Shown here: positions 39,510 to 51,909 of the stretch, in pieces
Numbering within the stretch: position 1 is the stretch's first letter
How the letters are laid out: each line of letters opens with the position of its first letter
Assembly (NCBI RefSeq): GCF_016427505.1
Contig: NZ_JAELXS010000005.1
Coordinates: 248,001 to 312,000 of the forward strand
DNA length: 64,000 nucleotides
Origin: Sphingomonas mollis
Lineage (GTDB): Bacteria > Pseudomonadota > Alphaproteobacteria > Sphingomonadales > Sphingomonadaceae
Direction of reading: 5' to 3'
Notes under the pieces: generated by a model
The model's input: only the letters and a program-made list of their open reading frames with translations
Databases searched by the model: none
Told to the model about the DNA's origin: nothing
Translations under genes and position numbers: made by a program

Positions 39510-39862
39510 GCGCGCTCGCGCTCCAGCAATTCGTCCCAGTCTAGGCCGAGGAGGTTCACCGCCTCGACGATGCGCGGCCAGTGGAGGCGGTGGAACGTCT
39601 CGCGTTCGGCATTCAGTAGTTTTTCGGCCGCGCCCGGCAATACGAACATGCCGACGCCGCGCCGCACCTCGACATAGCCGTCGTCTTGGAAACTCTGATA
39701 CGCCTTGGCGACGGTCAGCGGGTTCGCGCCATGTTCGGCGGCGAAGGCGCGGACGGAGGGCAACTGGTCGCCGGCCCGGTACGCGCCGCGCAGGATACCC
39801 GTCGCGATCTCACCGCGCAGGCGGAGATAAACGGGGCTGTCCTCGTTGCTTAGCGCTGTCAT
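39506..39862 (-). CDS. GntR family regulator, short YtrA type
   Basis: The 118-residue product has an N-terminal winged helix: LRGEIATGILRGAYRAGDQLPSVRAFAAEHGANPLTVAKAYQ split over about 15-56, then GYVEVRRGVGMFV. The C-terminal domain is only about 45 residues, as in the YtrA subfamily, whose members usually control a neighbouring transporter operon. Here it follows a nitroreductase gene by 35 bp. The start codon lies close to an AT-rich TATTAT stretch, so it may have its own promoter and a short leader. Confidence 0.88.
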   Translation of the reverse strand: MTALSNEDSPVYLRLRGEIATGILRGAYRAGDQLPSVRAFAAEHGANPLTVAKAYQSFQDDGYVEVRRGVGMFVLPGAAEKLLNAERETFHRLHWPRIVEAVNLLGLDWDELLERERA

Positions 39863-39897
39863 GCCGGGATAATACAGTAATGGCCGGTCTTGTCGAC

Positions 39898-40470
39898 TCA
39901 CCAGTGCGATACGATCCGGCCAAGTTCGGGACGCGGCCGTTCGTCGAGCGGACGGCCGGGCGTGCCGATGAACACGAAACCGACGATGCGTTCCGGCGCG
40001 GCGCCGAACGCATCGCGCACCGTATCGCTGTACGATGGCCACCCCGTGAGCCAGCCGCCGGCGAAACCCAGCGCATTGGCGGCGTGCAACAGGTTCATGC
40101 AGGCCGCGCCCGCCGACATCTCCTGCTCCCATACCGGGATCGGGCTGTTCGGCCTGGGTGAGGACAGCACCACCACCAGCGCCGGGGCCTGATGTGCGAA
40201 CTGGTCCATTCCCGCGATCTCCGCCGCCGAGGCGGTCGGCTTTTCGGCCAGATAGGCGTCGGTAATCAGCGTCGCCAACGCATCGCGGCGATCGTCGGCC
40301 ACCACGACGAAGCGCCACGGCGCCAGCTTGCCGTGATCGGGCGTCCGCGCCGCGATCGCCAGCATTTCCATCAGCGTCTCGGCGTCCGGCCCCGGCGCGA
40401 CCAGATCGCGCGGCTTGCCGGAGCGGCGGGTGGCGAGGAAGGCGGCGGGCGAGGAATGGTCGTTCAGCAT
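39898..40470 (-). CDS. Nitroreductase family protein
   Basis: The 190-residue product fits the FMN-dependent nitroreductase family, YdjA-like short type: FLATRRSGKPRDLVAPGP, AARTPDHGKLAPWRFVVVAD (about 41-60), MNLLHAANALGFAGGWLTGW (about 124-143), and VGFVFIGTPGRPLDERPRP near the end. It would reduce nitro or enone compounds with NAD(P)H in the cytoplasm. First gene of a probable two-gene unit with the GntR regulator. Confidence 0.9.
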   Translation of the reverse strand: MLNDHSSPAAFLATRRSGKPRDLVAPGPDAETLMEMLAIAARTPDHGKLAPWRFVVVADDRRDALATLITDAYLAEKPTASAAEIAGMDQFAHQAPALVVVLSSPRPNSPIPVWEQEMSAGAACMNLLHAANALGFAGGWLTGWPSYSDTVRDAFGAAPERIVGFVFIGTPGRPLDERPRPELGRIVSHW

Positions 40471-40560
40471 CGCTGCGCCACGTAGGCATCCCCGCCCGTA
40501 TTTACACCCGCCCCGATGCCGCTAGGGTCGCACCCAAAGCCTTGGAGAGTTGAAAAGAAT

Positions 40561-42159
40561 ATGGCGACAGTGATGCAGGGCGGCGGGGTGCCGCCGCATG
40601 CGAAGACGTTTCTGGGGCATCCTCGTGGCCTGTACCTGCTGTTCTTCGCCGAGATGTGGGAGCGTTTCTCCTATTACGGCATGCGCGCCATTCTGGTGTT
40701 CTATCTCACCAAGCATTTCCTGTTCACCGAGCAGCCCGCCTATGCGGTGTACGGCGCCTATACGTCGATGGTGTACATCACGCCGATCCTGGGCGGGTGG
40801 CTGGCGGACCGGTATCTGGGGGCGCGCAAGGCGGTGCTGGCGGGCGGTGTGCTCATCACCACCGGCCATCTGCTGATCGCGCTGGTCGAGGGGCCGGTGG
40901 GCGCGCGCGGCACGGCGATGGAGGGATTCTATGCCGGCCTCGCCTTCATCATCGTCGGTACCGGGTTCCTGAAGGCCAATATCTCGGTGCTGGTCGGGCA
41001 GCTTTACCCCCGCGACGACATCCGCCGCGACGGTGCGTTCTCGATCTTCTACATGGGCATCAACACCGGCGCCTTTGCCGGGCCGATCATCGTCGGCGTG
41101 CTGGGCGAGACGGTGGGCTGGAACTGGGGCTTCGGCGCGGCGGGCATCGGCATGGCGCTGGGGCTGGTGGCGTTCGTGCTGTTCAAACCGGCGCTGCACG
41201 GCGTCGGTGCGCCGCCATCGGCCGAGCGGCTGAGCGGACGCGGGCCGATCGGCCTGTCACGGGAATGGACGATCTATCTGGCGGCGCTGGGCGGCGTGGC
41301 CGCGTCGTGGTGGCTGGTGCGCAATCAGGGCGTGGTCGGCACCGCGCTGATCGTCGCGGCCATCGGCACGATCGGATACATCCTGTGGACCGCCGTCGTC
41401 CGCCTGCCGCGCGAGGACCGCGACCGCATCTTCGCGGCGATGTTCCTGATCGCGCTGTGCCCGTTGTTCTGGGCGCTGTTCGAACAGACCGGATCGTCGC
41501 TGAACGTCTATACCGACCAGCAGGTCGACCGCACGATCCTGGGCTGGACGATCCCGGCGACGGTGTTCCAGTCGGTCAATCCGTTCTTCATCATCACGCT
41601 GGCGCCGCTGTTCGGCGCGTTGTGGATCAAGCTGGCGCGGCGCGGATTGGAGCCGAGTGCGCCGCTGAAGTTCGGGCTTGGCCTGATCCTGGTCGGGGCG
41701 GGTTTCTTCGTCCTGACGTGGGGCGCACCGGCCGAGGGGCTGACGCCGGCGATCTTCGTCATCCTGCTCTACATGCTGCATTCGATCGGCGAGCTGTGCT
41801 TCTCGCCCGTCGGTCTGTCGTCGATGACGCGGCTGTCGGTGCCGCAGATGACCGGGCTGATGATGGGGACGTGGTTCCTGTCGACGGCGGCGGGGAATTT
41901 CCTGGCCGGGCTGATCGCGCAGGCGACCGGTGGCGAGGGCGCCGGGCCGGCGCAGGTGCTGGAGGTCTATGGCCGGATCGGCTGGTTCGCGATCGGCATC
42001 GGCGTGGTCGTGCTGTTGCTGGCGCGGCCGGTGACGAAGCTGATGCACCTCGATACGCTGGGCAAGAGCGTGGATCATGGGCTGGCCGGCGATAGCGCGC
42101 TGGCGGAGCCGGCCGCCGCGGGGGTCGATACGCGGGGTGAGCAGGCGCCGCGGCGGTAA
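40561..42159 (+). CDS. POT/PTR2 family proton-coupled peptide transporter
   Basis: The 532-residue product has the POT signature FFAEMWERFSYYGMRAIL (proton-coupling E-x-x-E-R motif, about 28-45), the GGWLADRYLGARKAVLAGG loop (about 78-96), FYMGINTGAFAGP, and about 12-14 hydrophobic helices. The family imports di- and tripeptides across the inner membrane. I choose ATG 40561; a further in-frame ATG 45 bp upstream is less likely. It is followed by a repeat-derived terminator. Confidence 0.93.
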   Translation: MATVMQGGGVPPHAKTFLGHPRGLYLLFFAEMWERFSYYGMRAILVFYLTKHFLFTEQPAYAVYGAYTSMVYITPILGGWLADRYLGARKAVLAGGVLITTGHLLIALVEGPVGARGTAMEGFYAGLAFIIVGTGFLKANISVLVGQLYPRDDIRRDGAFSIFYMGINTGAFAGPIIVGVLGETVGWNWGFGAAGIGMALGLVAFVLFKPALHGVGAPPSAERLSGRGPIGLSREWTIYLAALGGVAASWWLVRNQGVVGTALIVAAIGTIGYILWTAVVRLPREDRDRIFAAMFLIALCPLFWALFEQTGSSLNVYTDQQVDRTILGWTIPATVFQSVNPFFIITLAPLFGALWIKLARRGLEPSAPLKFGLGLILVGAGFFVLTWGAPAEGLTPAIFVILLYMLHSIGELCFSPVGLSSMTRLSVPQMTGLMMGTWFLSTAAGNFLAGLIAQATGGEGAGPAQVLEVYGRIGWFAIGIGVVVLLLARPVTKLMHLDTLGKSVDHGLAGDSALAEPAAAGVDTRGEQAPRR

Positions 42160-42173
42160 CGCGGCCACCCTCA

Positions 42174-42225
42174 CCCTTCCGGCGCTTTGCGCCCCAAATC
42201 CCTCTCCCGGTGGGAGAGGGTTTTT
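42174..42225 (+). terminator. Palindromic repeat acting as intrinsic terminator after the POT gene
   Basis: CCCTCTCCC (42200-42208), loop GGT, GGGAGAGGG (42212-42220), then TTTTT (42221-42225): a perfect 9-bp GC-rich stem with a T-run. The sequence 42164-42220 is a copy of the repeat at 4267-4321, which lacks the T-run. Confidence 0.8.
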
Positions 42226-42338
42226 GTCGCGGAAAGTCCCGAAAGTCACACCTGCGCACGCGCGGGCGTGGGCGCGTGAGGGTGGATGAACTGAACGGAC
42301 GGTGAGAAAAAGCGGTGTCGCATCCTGATACCGGGATG

Positions 42339-42363
42339 CGGCGGTGTAGGACATACACCGCCG
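42339..42363. repeat. Isolated perfect hairpin in convergent intergenic region
   Basis: CGGCGGTGTA (42339-42348), GGACA loop, TACACCGCCG (42354-42363). It lies 12 bp from the stop of the convergent aldo/keto reductase gene. It has no T-run on either strand. Confidence 0.6.
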
Positions 42364-42374
42364 TCCTGGCCCGA

Positions 42375-43341
<967 letters not shown>

Positions 43342-43367
<26 letters not shown>

Positions 43368-44619
43368 GCGGAATCTCCTGCGCGCCGCCCTCCTGTGCGC
43401 CGGAGCGGGCCGCGACGGAGAGGGTAACGGCGGTGTCCATCGTCACGTTCCCGACGGTGCGGAACAGGTCGGGCACGGTTTCGACCGCGATCAACAGCCC
43501 CAGCGCCTCGATCGGCACGCCCATCGCGATGGCGACCGGCGCGACCGAGGCGATGAAGCTGATCGTGCCCGGCAGGCTGATCGACCCCATCGTCGTGATC
43601 GCCGCGGTCGCGATGCCCGCCGCCATCTGACCGGGGCCGAGATGCACGCCCATCAGATGCCCGACATAGAGCGCGACCGACAGGTTCATCGCCGGGCTGG
43701 TCGCGCGAAAGACCGCGACCGACAGCGGCAGGACGATCCCGGCGGTGGCGGGCGAGGCGCCGAGATCGGTCGACGCCCTCAGCATGGCGGGCAGCGAGGC
43801 GAGGGAGGATTGCGTGCTGATCGCCACCGCCTGGGCCGGCGCCACCGCGCGGGCGAAGCGCGACAGCCGCACCCGCCCGCCGATCGCCGCGACCGGATAG
43901 GCTGCGAGCAGCACGATGACGCCGATCGCCGAGACGCAGACGATGTAATGCGCCAGCGCCCCGAACACCGCCGTCCCCGTCCGCGCGCCGACGGTATAGG
44001 CGAGCGCGAAGATGCCGATCGGCGCCAGTTTCAGCACCCAGCCGATCAGCACCAGCAGCGCATCGACCACCGCTTTGAAGAACCCGGTCAGCAGGTCGCG
44101 CTGCGCCGATGGCAACCGGTTGATCGCGAAGGCGAAGGCCAGCGAGAATATGGTCAGTGGCAGGAACGCGTCGCCCGCCGCCGCCGCGACCACGTTGGTC
44201 GGCACGATCGTGTCGAAGAACGCGCCGATCCCCGGCACCGTCCCGACCGGCGGCGCATCCGTCAGCGCCGCGCGCAACGCCTGCGCCAGTGCCGGCGGCA
44301 ACGGCCACAGATCGATGATGACCGGCATGACGAACGCCGCCATGATCGTGGTGCTCCACAGGATGACGACGATCATCGCCAGCGCGCGCGCGGTGATGCG
44401 CCCGGCGCGGGCCGCCTCCGCCGTCGCGCCGATGCCGGTAATCAGCAGGCCGACGATCAGCGGCACGATCACCATCTGCAAGCCGTGCAGCCAGGCGGTG
44501 CCGATCGGCTGCGTCACCGCCGTCGCCGCGATCGCCTGTTCCGGCGCCAGCGCGGCGGCGAGGATGCCGATCACGATGCCGGCGATCAGGGCCGATAATA
44601 TTCTGCTCGTTTGCGACAT
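43342..44619 (-). CDS. Dicarboxylate/amino acid:cation symporter (DAACS family)
   Basis: The 425-residue product is a GltP/DctA-type membrane protein with about eight hydrophobic segments. Conserved features: [15 protein letters not shown] (about 49-63), the serine-rich re-entrant loop [14 protein letters not shown] (about 270-283), and [13 protein letters not shown] in TM7 (motif normally NMDGT, here weakly matched as MNLSVAL). [10 protein letters not shown] follows at the second hairpin. It likely imports an acidic amino acid or dicarboxylate; the altered TM7 motif leaves the substrate open. Overlaps the next gene by 26 bp. Confidence 0.87.
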
Positions 44620-44686
44620 GCTCGCCCTTCGCGTTCGGGCGCGCTATCAGCGCCGACGACCGATAGTCGGACGGGAAAGCGGGCAA

Positions 44687-46024
44687 ATGGCAAGGAAATA
44701 TTTCGGCACCGACGGAATTCGCGGCGCCACCAACACCGGCGCGATGACCGCGGCGATGGCGATGAAGGTCGGCATGGCGGCCGGCGCATACTTCCTGCGC
44801 GGCAGTCACAAGCACCGGGTGGTGATCGGCAAGGACACGCGCCTGTCCGGCTATATGCTGGAATCGGCGCTGGTCGCGGGCTTCACCGCGGTTGGCATGG
44901 ACGTGGTGATGACCGGGCCGCTGCCCACCCCCGCCATCGCAATGCTGACCCAGTCGATGCGCGCCGATATCGGCGTGATGATCTCCGCCAGCCACAATCC
45001 GTATGCCGACAACGGCATCAAGCTGTTCGGACCGGACGGGTACAAGCTGTCCGACGAGGCGGAGGAAGCGATCGAGGCGCTGATCGACAGCGACGTGCCC
45101 CTCGCCCCGTCCGACCATATCGGCCGTGCGCGCCGGGTGGACGATGCCGCCGGCCGGTACATCCACTTCGCCAAGTCGACTTTCCCCGAAAACCTGCGCC
45201 TCGACGGGATGCGCGTGGTGATCGATTGCGCGAACGGTGCGGCGTACAAGGTCGCGCCTGCCGCGCTGTGGGAACTGGGCGCGGACATCATCCCGATCGG
45301 CGTGACGCCCAACGGCACCAACATCAACGACGGCGTCGGATCGACCTCGCCCGATACGCTCGCCGAGACGGTGGTGGCGTCGGGTGCGGATATCGGCATC
45401 GCGCTGGACGGCGATGCCGACCGGCTGATCGTGGTCGACGAGCGTGGCCGGGTGGTCGATGGCGACCAGTTGATGGCGACGATCGCCGCTGCCTGGGCGC
45501 GGCGCGGCAAGCTGGCCGGCGGTGGTCTGGTCGCCACGGTCATGTCCAATCTGGGGCTGGAGCGGCATCTGTCGGCGCAGGGGCTGGGCCTCGTCCGCAC
45601 CAAGGTGGGCGACCGGTATGTGCTGGAGGCGATGCGATCGCGCGGGTTCAACGTCGGTGGCGAACAGTCCGGGCATATCATCCTGTCCGATTACGGCACC
45701 ACCGGCGACGGGCTGGTCGCGGCGTTGCAGATCCTGGCCGAGGTGAAGCGCGCGGGTGCGCCGGCCAGCGAGGTGCTGCACCGCTTCGATCCCCTGCCCC
45801 AATTGCTGAAGAACGTCCGCTTCGCCGGCGGCAAGCCGCTCGACAGCGACGCGGTGAAGGCGACGATCGCCGGGGCGGAGGCCGAACTGCTCGGCCGCGG
45901 TCGCCTCGTCATCCGTGCGTCGGGCACCGAGCCGGTGATCCGGGTGATGGCGGAGGGCGACGATGCCGGACAGGTCGAACGGCTGGTCGATCGCATCTGC
46001 GACGCCGTGCGGGCTGCCGCCTGA
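44687..46024 (+). CDS. glmM: Phosphoglucosamine mutase
   Basis: The 445-residue product begins [13 protein letters not shown]. It has the phosphoserine loop ISASHNP (Ser102), the metal site DGDADR (about 243-248), GGEQSGHI and the C-terminal [14 protein letters not shown]. It converts glucosamine-6-phosphate to glucosamine-1-phosphate for UDP-GlcNAc synthesis. Length is standard. It overlaps the DUF1272 gene by one base, heading the run glmM-DUF1272-thiD. Confidence 0.97.
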   Translation: MARKYFGTDGIRGATNTGAMTAAMAMKVGMAAGAYFLRGSHKHRVVIGKDTRLSGYMLESALVAGFTAVGMDVVMTGPLPTPAIAMLTQSMRADIGVMISASHNPYADNGIKLFGPDGYKLSDEAEEAIEALIDSDVPLAPSDHIGRARRVDDAAGRYIHFAKSTFPENLRLDGMRVVIDCANGAAYKVAPAALWELGADIIPIGVTPNGTNINDGVGSTSPDTLAETVVASGADIGIALDGDADRLIVVDERGRVVDGDQLMATIAAAWARRGKLAGGGLVATVMSNLGLERHLSAQGLGLVRTKVGDRYVLEAMRSRGFNVGGEQSGHIILSDYGTTGDGLVAALQILAEVKRAGAPASEVLHRFDPLPQLLKNVRFAGGKPLDSDAVKATIAGAEAELLGRGRLVIRASGTEPVIRVMAEGDDAGQVERLVDRICDAVRAAA

Positions 46025-46224
46025 TGCTGGCGATGAAACCCGATTGCGAGCGGTGCGGCACCGACCTGCCCGCGCCTGCGCCCGGCGCGTTCATCTGCTC
46101 GTTCGAATGCACCTTTTGCGCGGAATGCGCGGACGAGCTGGACGAGCGCTGTCCGAATTGCCGCGGCGAGCTGGTCGATCGGCCGACGCGGGCCAAGGCG
46201 GCGACGCCGCCGGCTACCGCATGA
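46024..46224 (+). CDS. DUF1272 small zinc-ribbon protein
   Basis: The 66-residue product has eight cysteines in CERCGTDLP, FICSFECTFCAECADEL and ERCPNCRGEL, the pattern of DUF1272. It probably binds zinc. Start at 46024 in a TGATG overlap with glmM; its stop overlaps thiD (ATGA). Function unknown; translational coupling to both neighbours shows it is a real gene. Confidence 0.9.
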   Translation: MLAMKPDCERCGTDLPAPAPGAFICSFECTFCAECADELDERCPNCRGELVDRPTRAKAATPPATA

Positions 46225-47042
46225 CGATCGCCCGCGTCCTGATCGTCGCCGGATCGGATTCGGGCGGCGGCGCCGGTATCCAGGCGGATATCAAGACGGT
46301 GACGATGCTGGGCGGCCATGCGATGACCGCCATCACCGCGATCACCGCGCAGAATACGCTGGGCGTGCAGGCGGTGCATCCGGTGCCGACCGACATGGTC
46401 GCGGCCCAGATGCGATCGGTGATCGACGATCTGGGCGTCGATGCGGTGAAGATCGGGATGATCGGATCGGCGGAGACAGCGCAGGCGGTGGCGGCGGTGC
46501 TGGAGGGGCTGTCGGTGCCGGTCGTGTTCGATCCGGTGATGATCTCAACCAGCGGCGCGACGCTGGCCGACGAGGCGACGGTTGCCGCCTTTGCGCGGCT
46601 GATGCGGATCGCCGCGGTGGTGACGCCGAACCTTCCCGAACTGACGGCGCTGGGTGGCGAGGTGGCGGTGCTGGCGCATGGTTGTGCGGTGGTCGTGAAG
46701 GGGGGGCATGGCGAGGGCGAAACCGTGACCGACCGGCTGATCGACCGGGGTGGCGAGATCGCGCGCTGGAGCAACCCGCGCATCGATACCCGCCACAGCC
46801 ATGGCACCGGGTGCACGCTGGCCAGCGGCATCGCGGAGGGATTGGCGCGGGGACTGTCTCCGACGGACGCCACTGGCCGGGCGATCGGCTATGTTCGTGC
46901 CGCGCTTGCAGTCGCACCGGGGATCGGCGGCGGGCATGGACCGATGGGTCATGCGCTGGGGATCGATCCTTACAGAATCATCTCCGCCAAACCATCAGCC
47001 TCCCCGGCGGAGGCCGGGGTCCAGTTGGGTGAACGGTTGTGA
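46221..47042 (+). CDS. thiD: Hydroxymethylpyrimidine/phosphomethylpyrimidine kinase ThiD
   Basis: The 273-residue product shows the ribokinase-fold ThiD motifs AGSDSGGGAGIQADIKT (about 10-26), GMIGSAETAQAV, VVFDPVMIS, TPNLPEL and the catalytic DTRHSHGTGCTLASGIA (about 193-209). It phosphorylates HMP and HMP-P for thiamine synthesis. The last residues (about 260-273, SASPAEAGVQLG...) are encoded by the left arm of a palindromic repeat, so the natural C-terminus has been replaced or extended. Confidence 0.95.
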   Translation: MTIARVLIVAGSDSGGGAGIQADIKTVTMLGGHAMTAITAITAQNTLGVQAVHPVPTDMVAAQMRSVIDDLGVDAVKIGMIGSAETAQAVAAVLEGLSVPVVFDPVMISTSGATLADEATVAAFARLMRIAAVVTPNLPELTALGGEVAVLAHGCAVVVKGGHGEGETVTDRLIDRGGEIARWSNPRIDTRHSHGTGCTLASGIAEGLARGLSPTDATGRAIGYVRAALAVAPGIGGGHGPMGHALGIDPYRIISAKPSASPAEAGVQLGERL

Positions 47043-47090
47043 TGACTTACTGCGGCCTTCCCAACTGGCCCCCGTCCTCCGCCGGGGAGG
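46999..47090. repeat. Inverted-repeat element overlapping the thiD 3' end
   Basis: The left arm 46999-47029 and right arm 47060-47090 match as reverse complements in 29 of 31 positions (CCTCCCCGGCGGAGG... / ...CCTCCGCCGGGGAGG), around a 30-bp centre. The left arm and part of the centre are translated as the thiD C-terminus; the stop codon lies in the centre. Confidence 0.88.
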
Positions 47091-47124
47091 CGATTTTACT
47101 GGATATCACCCGGAAAATGCCGAC

Positions 47125-47733
47125 ATGCCCGGCCTGAAGCACGAAAAGCTCTGCCTCGGCCCGGTCGTCGGCGTGGACGAGGCGGGGCGTGGGCCGTTGG
47201 CGGGGCCGGTGGTGGCCGCCGCCGTGATCCTGCCGCCCAAAGGCGTGCCGCGCGGGATCGATGATTCGAAGAAGCTGTCGGCCAGCGAGCGGGAGCGGTT
47301 GTGCGGGCGCCTGAAAGGCTGCGCGATCGTTGGAATCGGCATCGTCGAGGCGGACGAGATCGATCGGCTCAACATCTATTGGGCGACGATGAAGGCGATG
47401 ACGCTGGCGGTCGATGCCGTGGCCGACCTGCTGGGCGCGGTGCCGGGACATGTGCTGGTCGATGGCAACCGCCTGCCGCGCTGGGGTTATGCCGCGACGC
47501 CGCTGGTGGGGGGCGATGCCAAGAGCCTGTCGATCGCCGCCGCTTCGATCGTCGCCAAGCATACGCGCGACCAGATGATGATCGCGCATGCCGCCACCTA
47601 TCCGCATTACAACTGGCATTCCAACAAGGGGTATGGCTGCGCGAAGCATCTGGCGGCGCTGCGCGATCATGGCCCGACGCCGCTGCACCGGTACAGCTTC
47701 GCGCCGGTCGCGCAGACGGTTCTGCCGCTTTGA
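47125..47733 (+). CDS. rnhB: Ribonuclease HII
   Basis: The 202-residue product has the RNase HII motifs VGVDEAGRGPLAGPVVAAAV (catalytic Asp18, Glu19), DSKKLSASERERL, HVLVDGNRLP (third acidic residue) and KSLSIAAASIVAK. GYGCAKHLAAL near the end corresponds to the usual GYGT.. motif. It cuts RNA in RNA-DNA hybrids, including misinserted ribonucleotides. It starts 35 bp after the palindromic repeat that ends thiD. Confidence 0.95.
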   Translation: MPGLKHEKLCLGPVVGVDEAGRGPLAGPVVAAAVILPPKGVPRGIDDSKKLSASERERLCGRLKGCAIVGIGIVEADEIDRLNIYWATMKAMTLAVDAVADLLGAVPGHVLVDGNRLPRWGYAATPLVGGDAKSLSIAAASIVAKHTRDQMMIAHAATYPHYNWHSNKGYGCAKHLAALRDHGPTPLHRYSFAPVAQTVLPL

Positions 47734-47742
47734 TGCGCCTTT

Positions 47743-47756
47743 GAGTCTTTAGAGTC
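47743..47756. promoter_or_regulatory. Paired GANTC sites upstream of ccrM
   Basis: Two GAGTC sites (47743-47747 and 47752-47756), 9 bp apart, lie in the 188-bp gap before the CcrM-like gene. GANTC is the expected CcrM target. In Caulobacter the ccrM promoter region also carries GANTC sites that link its expression to methylation state. A TTAAC at 47856-47860 could be a CtrA half-site. Confidence 0.5.
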
Positions 47757-47873
47757 ACACCCGCAAGCGCTGGGGCGTCGGTGGACGGCGATGCGCAAGA
47801 TGTTGGTGCCGGGTCGGCCCTTCATCCATGGTTCATGGCCGGGCGGCAGATGTCGTTAACAATCATCGCTTGA

Positions 47874-50116
<2,243 letters not shown>

Positions 50117-50165
50117 ACCTGATCGCGGTTAAGGCGTTCGCACCCGCAACAAAGGGATTTGACTG

Positions 50166-51050
50166 TTGATCGTTGCCGCCACCCCCCGCCTCAGCCGGAT
50201 CGTGTCCGAAGTCTGGAAGCCGCTCGTCATCCTGTTCGTGTGGGATGTTGTCGTGACGGTCGCGTATTTCGTCCTGCCGTTCAAGGCGCCGACGCTGCCG
50301 CTGCCGCTGTTCGGCACCGCGCTCGCCCTGTTCCTCGGGTTCCGCGACAATTCCGCCTATGAACGCTGGTGGGAGGGTCGAACCCTGTGGGGGGCGATGA
50401 TCAACGCATCGCGCAGCCTGTCGCGCGCGGCGCGCAATTTCCTGCCCGATCCGGAGGCGCATGATCTGAAACGGACGATCGTGCTGCGCCAGATCGCGTA
50501 TGTGAACGCGCTGCGGTGCCAGTTGCGCAGGCAGGATCGCGATGGCGAGGTGCTGCGCTTCCTGTCGCAGGGTGAGGCGGAGCCGGCGCTGGCGCGCGCC
50601 AATGCGGCCAATGGCCTGCTCGACGGCACCGGCCGCCGCATCGCCGACGCGCAGCGCAGGGGCTGGATCGACACCATCCAGCAGACGCAGATGGAGGCCG
50701 TGCTGGTCGATATCGCCAATGCGCAGGGCGGGATGGAGCGGCTGAAGAACACGCCGCTGCCCAACCAGTACCGGTTCTTCCCGACGCTGTTCACGCATCT
50801 GTTCTGCATCTTGTTGCCGATCGGACTGGTCGAATCGCTGGGCTTCGCGACGCCGCTGGGATCGACGATCGCGGGGCTGATGTTTCTGGCGGTGCTGCAG
50901 ATCGGTGACGATCTGGTCGATCCGTTCGCCAACACCGTGCACGACGTGCCGTTGTCAGCGATGTGCCGCACGATCGAGATCGACCTGCTCCAGTCGATCG
51001 GTGACGAGGCACCCGCCCCGATCACGGCCGACAAGGGTGTGTTGTGGTGA
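50166..51050 (+). CDS. Bestrophin-family (UPF0187) membrane protein
   Basis: The 294-residue product from TTG 50166 has the family core: hydrophobic segment PLVILFVWDVVVTVAYFVLP, LFLGFRDNSAYERWWEGR (about 57-74) with the WGAMINASR stretch, a second hydrophobic pair (FTHLFCILLPIGLVESLGF; LMFLAVLQIGDDLVDPF split) and the acidic DLVDPFANTVHDVPL. Bacterial bestrophins form pentameric anion or cation channels in the inner membrane. Ion specificity not predictable. 49 bp after folP. Confidence 0.92.
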   Translation: MIVAATPRLSRIVSEVWKPLVILFVWDVVVTVAYFVLPFKAPTLPLPLFGTALALFLGFRDNSAYERWWEGRTLWGAMINASRSLSRAARNFLPDPEAHDLKRTIVLRQIAYVNALRCQLRRQDRDGEVLRFLSQGEAEPALARANAANGLLDGTGRRIADAQRRGWIDTIQQTQMEAVLVDIANAQGGMERLKNTPLPNQYRFFPTLFTHLFCILLPIGLVESLGFATPLGSTIAGLMFLAVLQIGDDLVDPFANTVHDVPLSAMCRTIEIDLLQSIGDEAPAPITADKGVLW

Positions 51051-51090
51051 CGGCGTTGACCGCCATCCCCGCTTTGCGCATGCAGGTGGC

Positions 51091-51747
51091 ATGACCGCCT
51101 CCCCTCCCCTACGCGCCGTGATCGTGCCGGTGACGCCGCTGCAACAGAATTGCACGCTCCTGTGGTGCACCGCGACGATGAAGGCGGCGGTGATCGATCC
51201 GGGCGGCGACCTGCCCCGCATCCACGCCGCCATCGCCGAGGCGGGAGTGACGGTCGAGAAGATCCTGCTGACGCATGGCCATATCGACCATGCCGGCGAG
51301 GCGAAGCCGCTGGCCGACGCGCTGGGCGTGCCGATAGAGGGGCCGCATGAGGCCGATCGCTTCTGGCTGGCGCGGCTGGACGAGGATGGCCGTAACTATG
51401 GTATCCGCGGCGTGGTGTTCGAGCCCGATCGCTGGCTGGACGATGGCGAGACGGTGACGATCGGCGACCTGACGCTGGACGTGTACCTGACGCCGGGTCA
51501 CACGCCGGGCCATGTGATCTTCCACCACGCCCCGTCGCAGTTCGCGCAGGTCGGTGACGTGCTGTTTCAGGGATCGATCGGGCGGACCGACTTTCCGCTA
51601 GGCAGCTTCGACGATCTGGTGACGTCGGTGACGCAGAAGCTGTGGCCGCTGGGCGATGTGACGTTCATTCCGGGGCATGGCCAGCCGAGCACCTTCGCGC
51701 ATGAGCGGCGGACTAATCCGTTCGTGGGGGATGCGGTGCTGGGGTGA
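51091..51747 (+). CDS. Metallo-beta-lactamase fold hydrolase, glyoxalase II-like
   Basis: The 218-residue product has the metal-binding motif THGHIDHAGEAK (about 61-72), the downstream TPGHTPGHVIFHH (about 135-147), GDVLFQGSIGRTDF (third-ligand Asp, about 155-168) and FIPGHGQPS. This is the short GloB-like (YcbL) group of thioester hydrolases. The ATG at 51091 has AGGTGG just upstream. Substrate unknown; cytoplasmic. Confidence 0.92.
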   Translation: MTASPPLRAVIVPVTPLQQNCTLLWCTATMKAAVIDPGGDLPRIHAAIAEAGVTVEKILLTHGHIDHAGEAKPLADALGVPIEGPHEADRFWLARLDEDGRNYGIRGVVFEPDRWLDDGETVTIGDLTLDVYLTPGHTPGHVIFHHAPSQFAQVGDVLFQGSIGRTDFPLGSFDDLVTSVTQKLWPLGDVTFIPGHGQPSTFAHERRTNPFVGDAVLG

Positions 51748-51780
51748 GGCGGGCTAGAGCGGACCTGATACAGACTCGTC

Positions 51781-51856
51781 CGTCATTGCGAGCGGAGCGA
51801 AGCAACCCAGGGCGTGACGCGCTGCTCTGGGTTGCTTCGCTCCGCTCGCAATGACG
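51781..51856. repeat. Perfect 29-bp inverted repeat (CGTCATTGCGAGCGGAGCG type)
   Basis: Left arm 51781-51809 and right arm 51828-51856 are exact reverse complements (29 of 29) around an 18-bp centre. Degenerate relatives occur at about 56894-56915 and 57213-57247. Non-coding; between two convergent genes, it could also stop transcription. Confidence 0.9.
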
Positions 51857-51909
51857 GGTCAAACCAACGCCATCTTACTCGACCCGACCATCGCGTTGTT
51901 GGTGGACAG

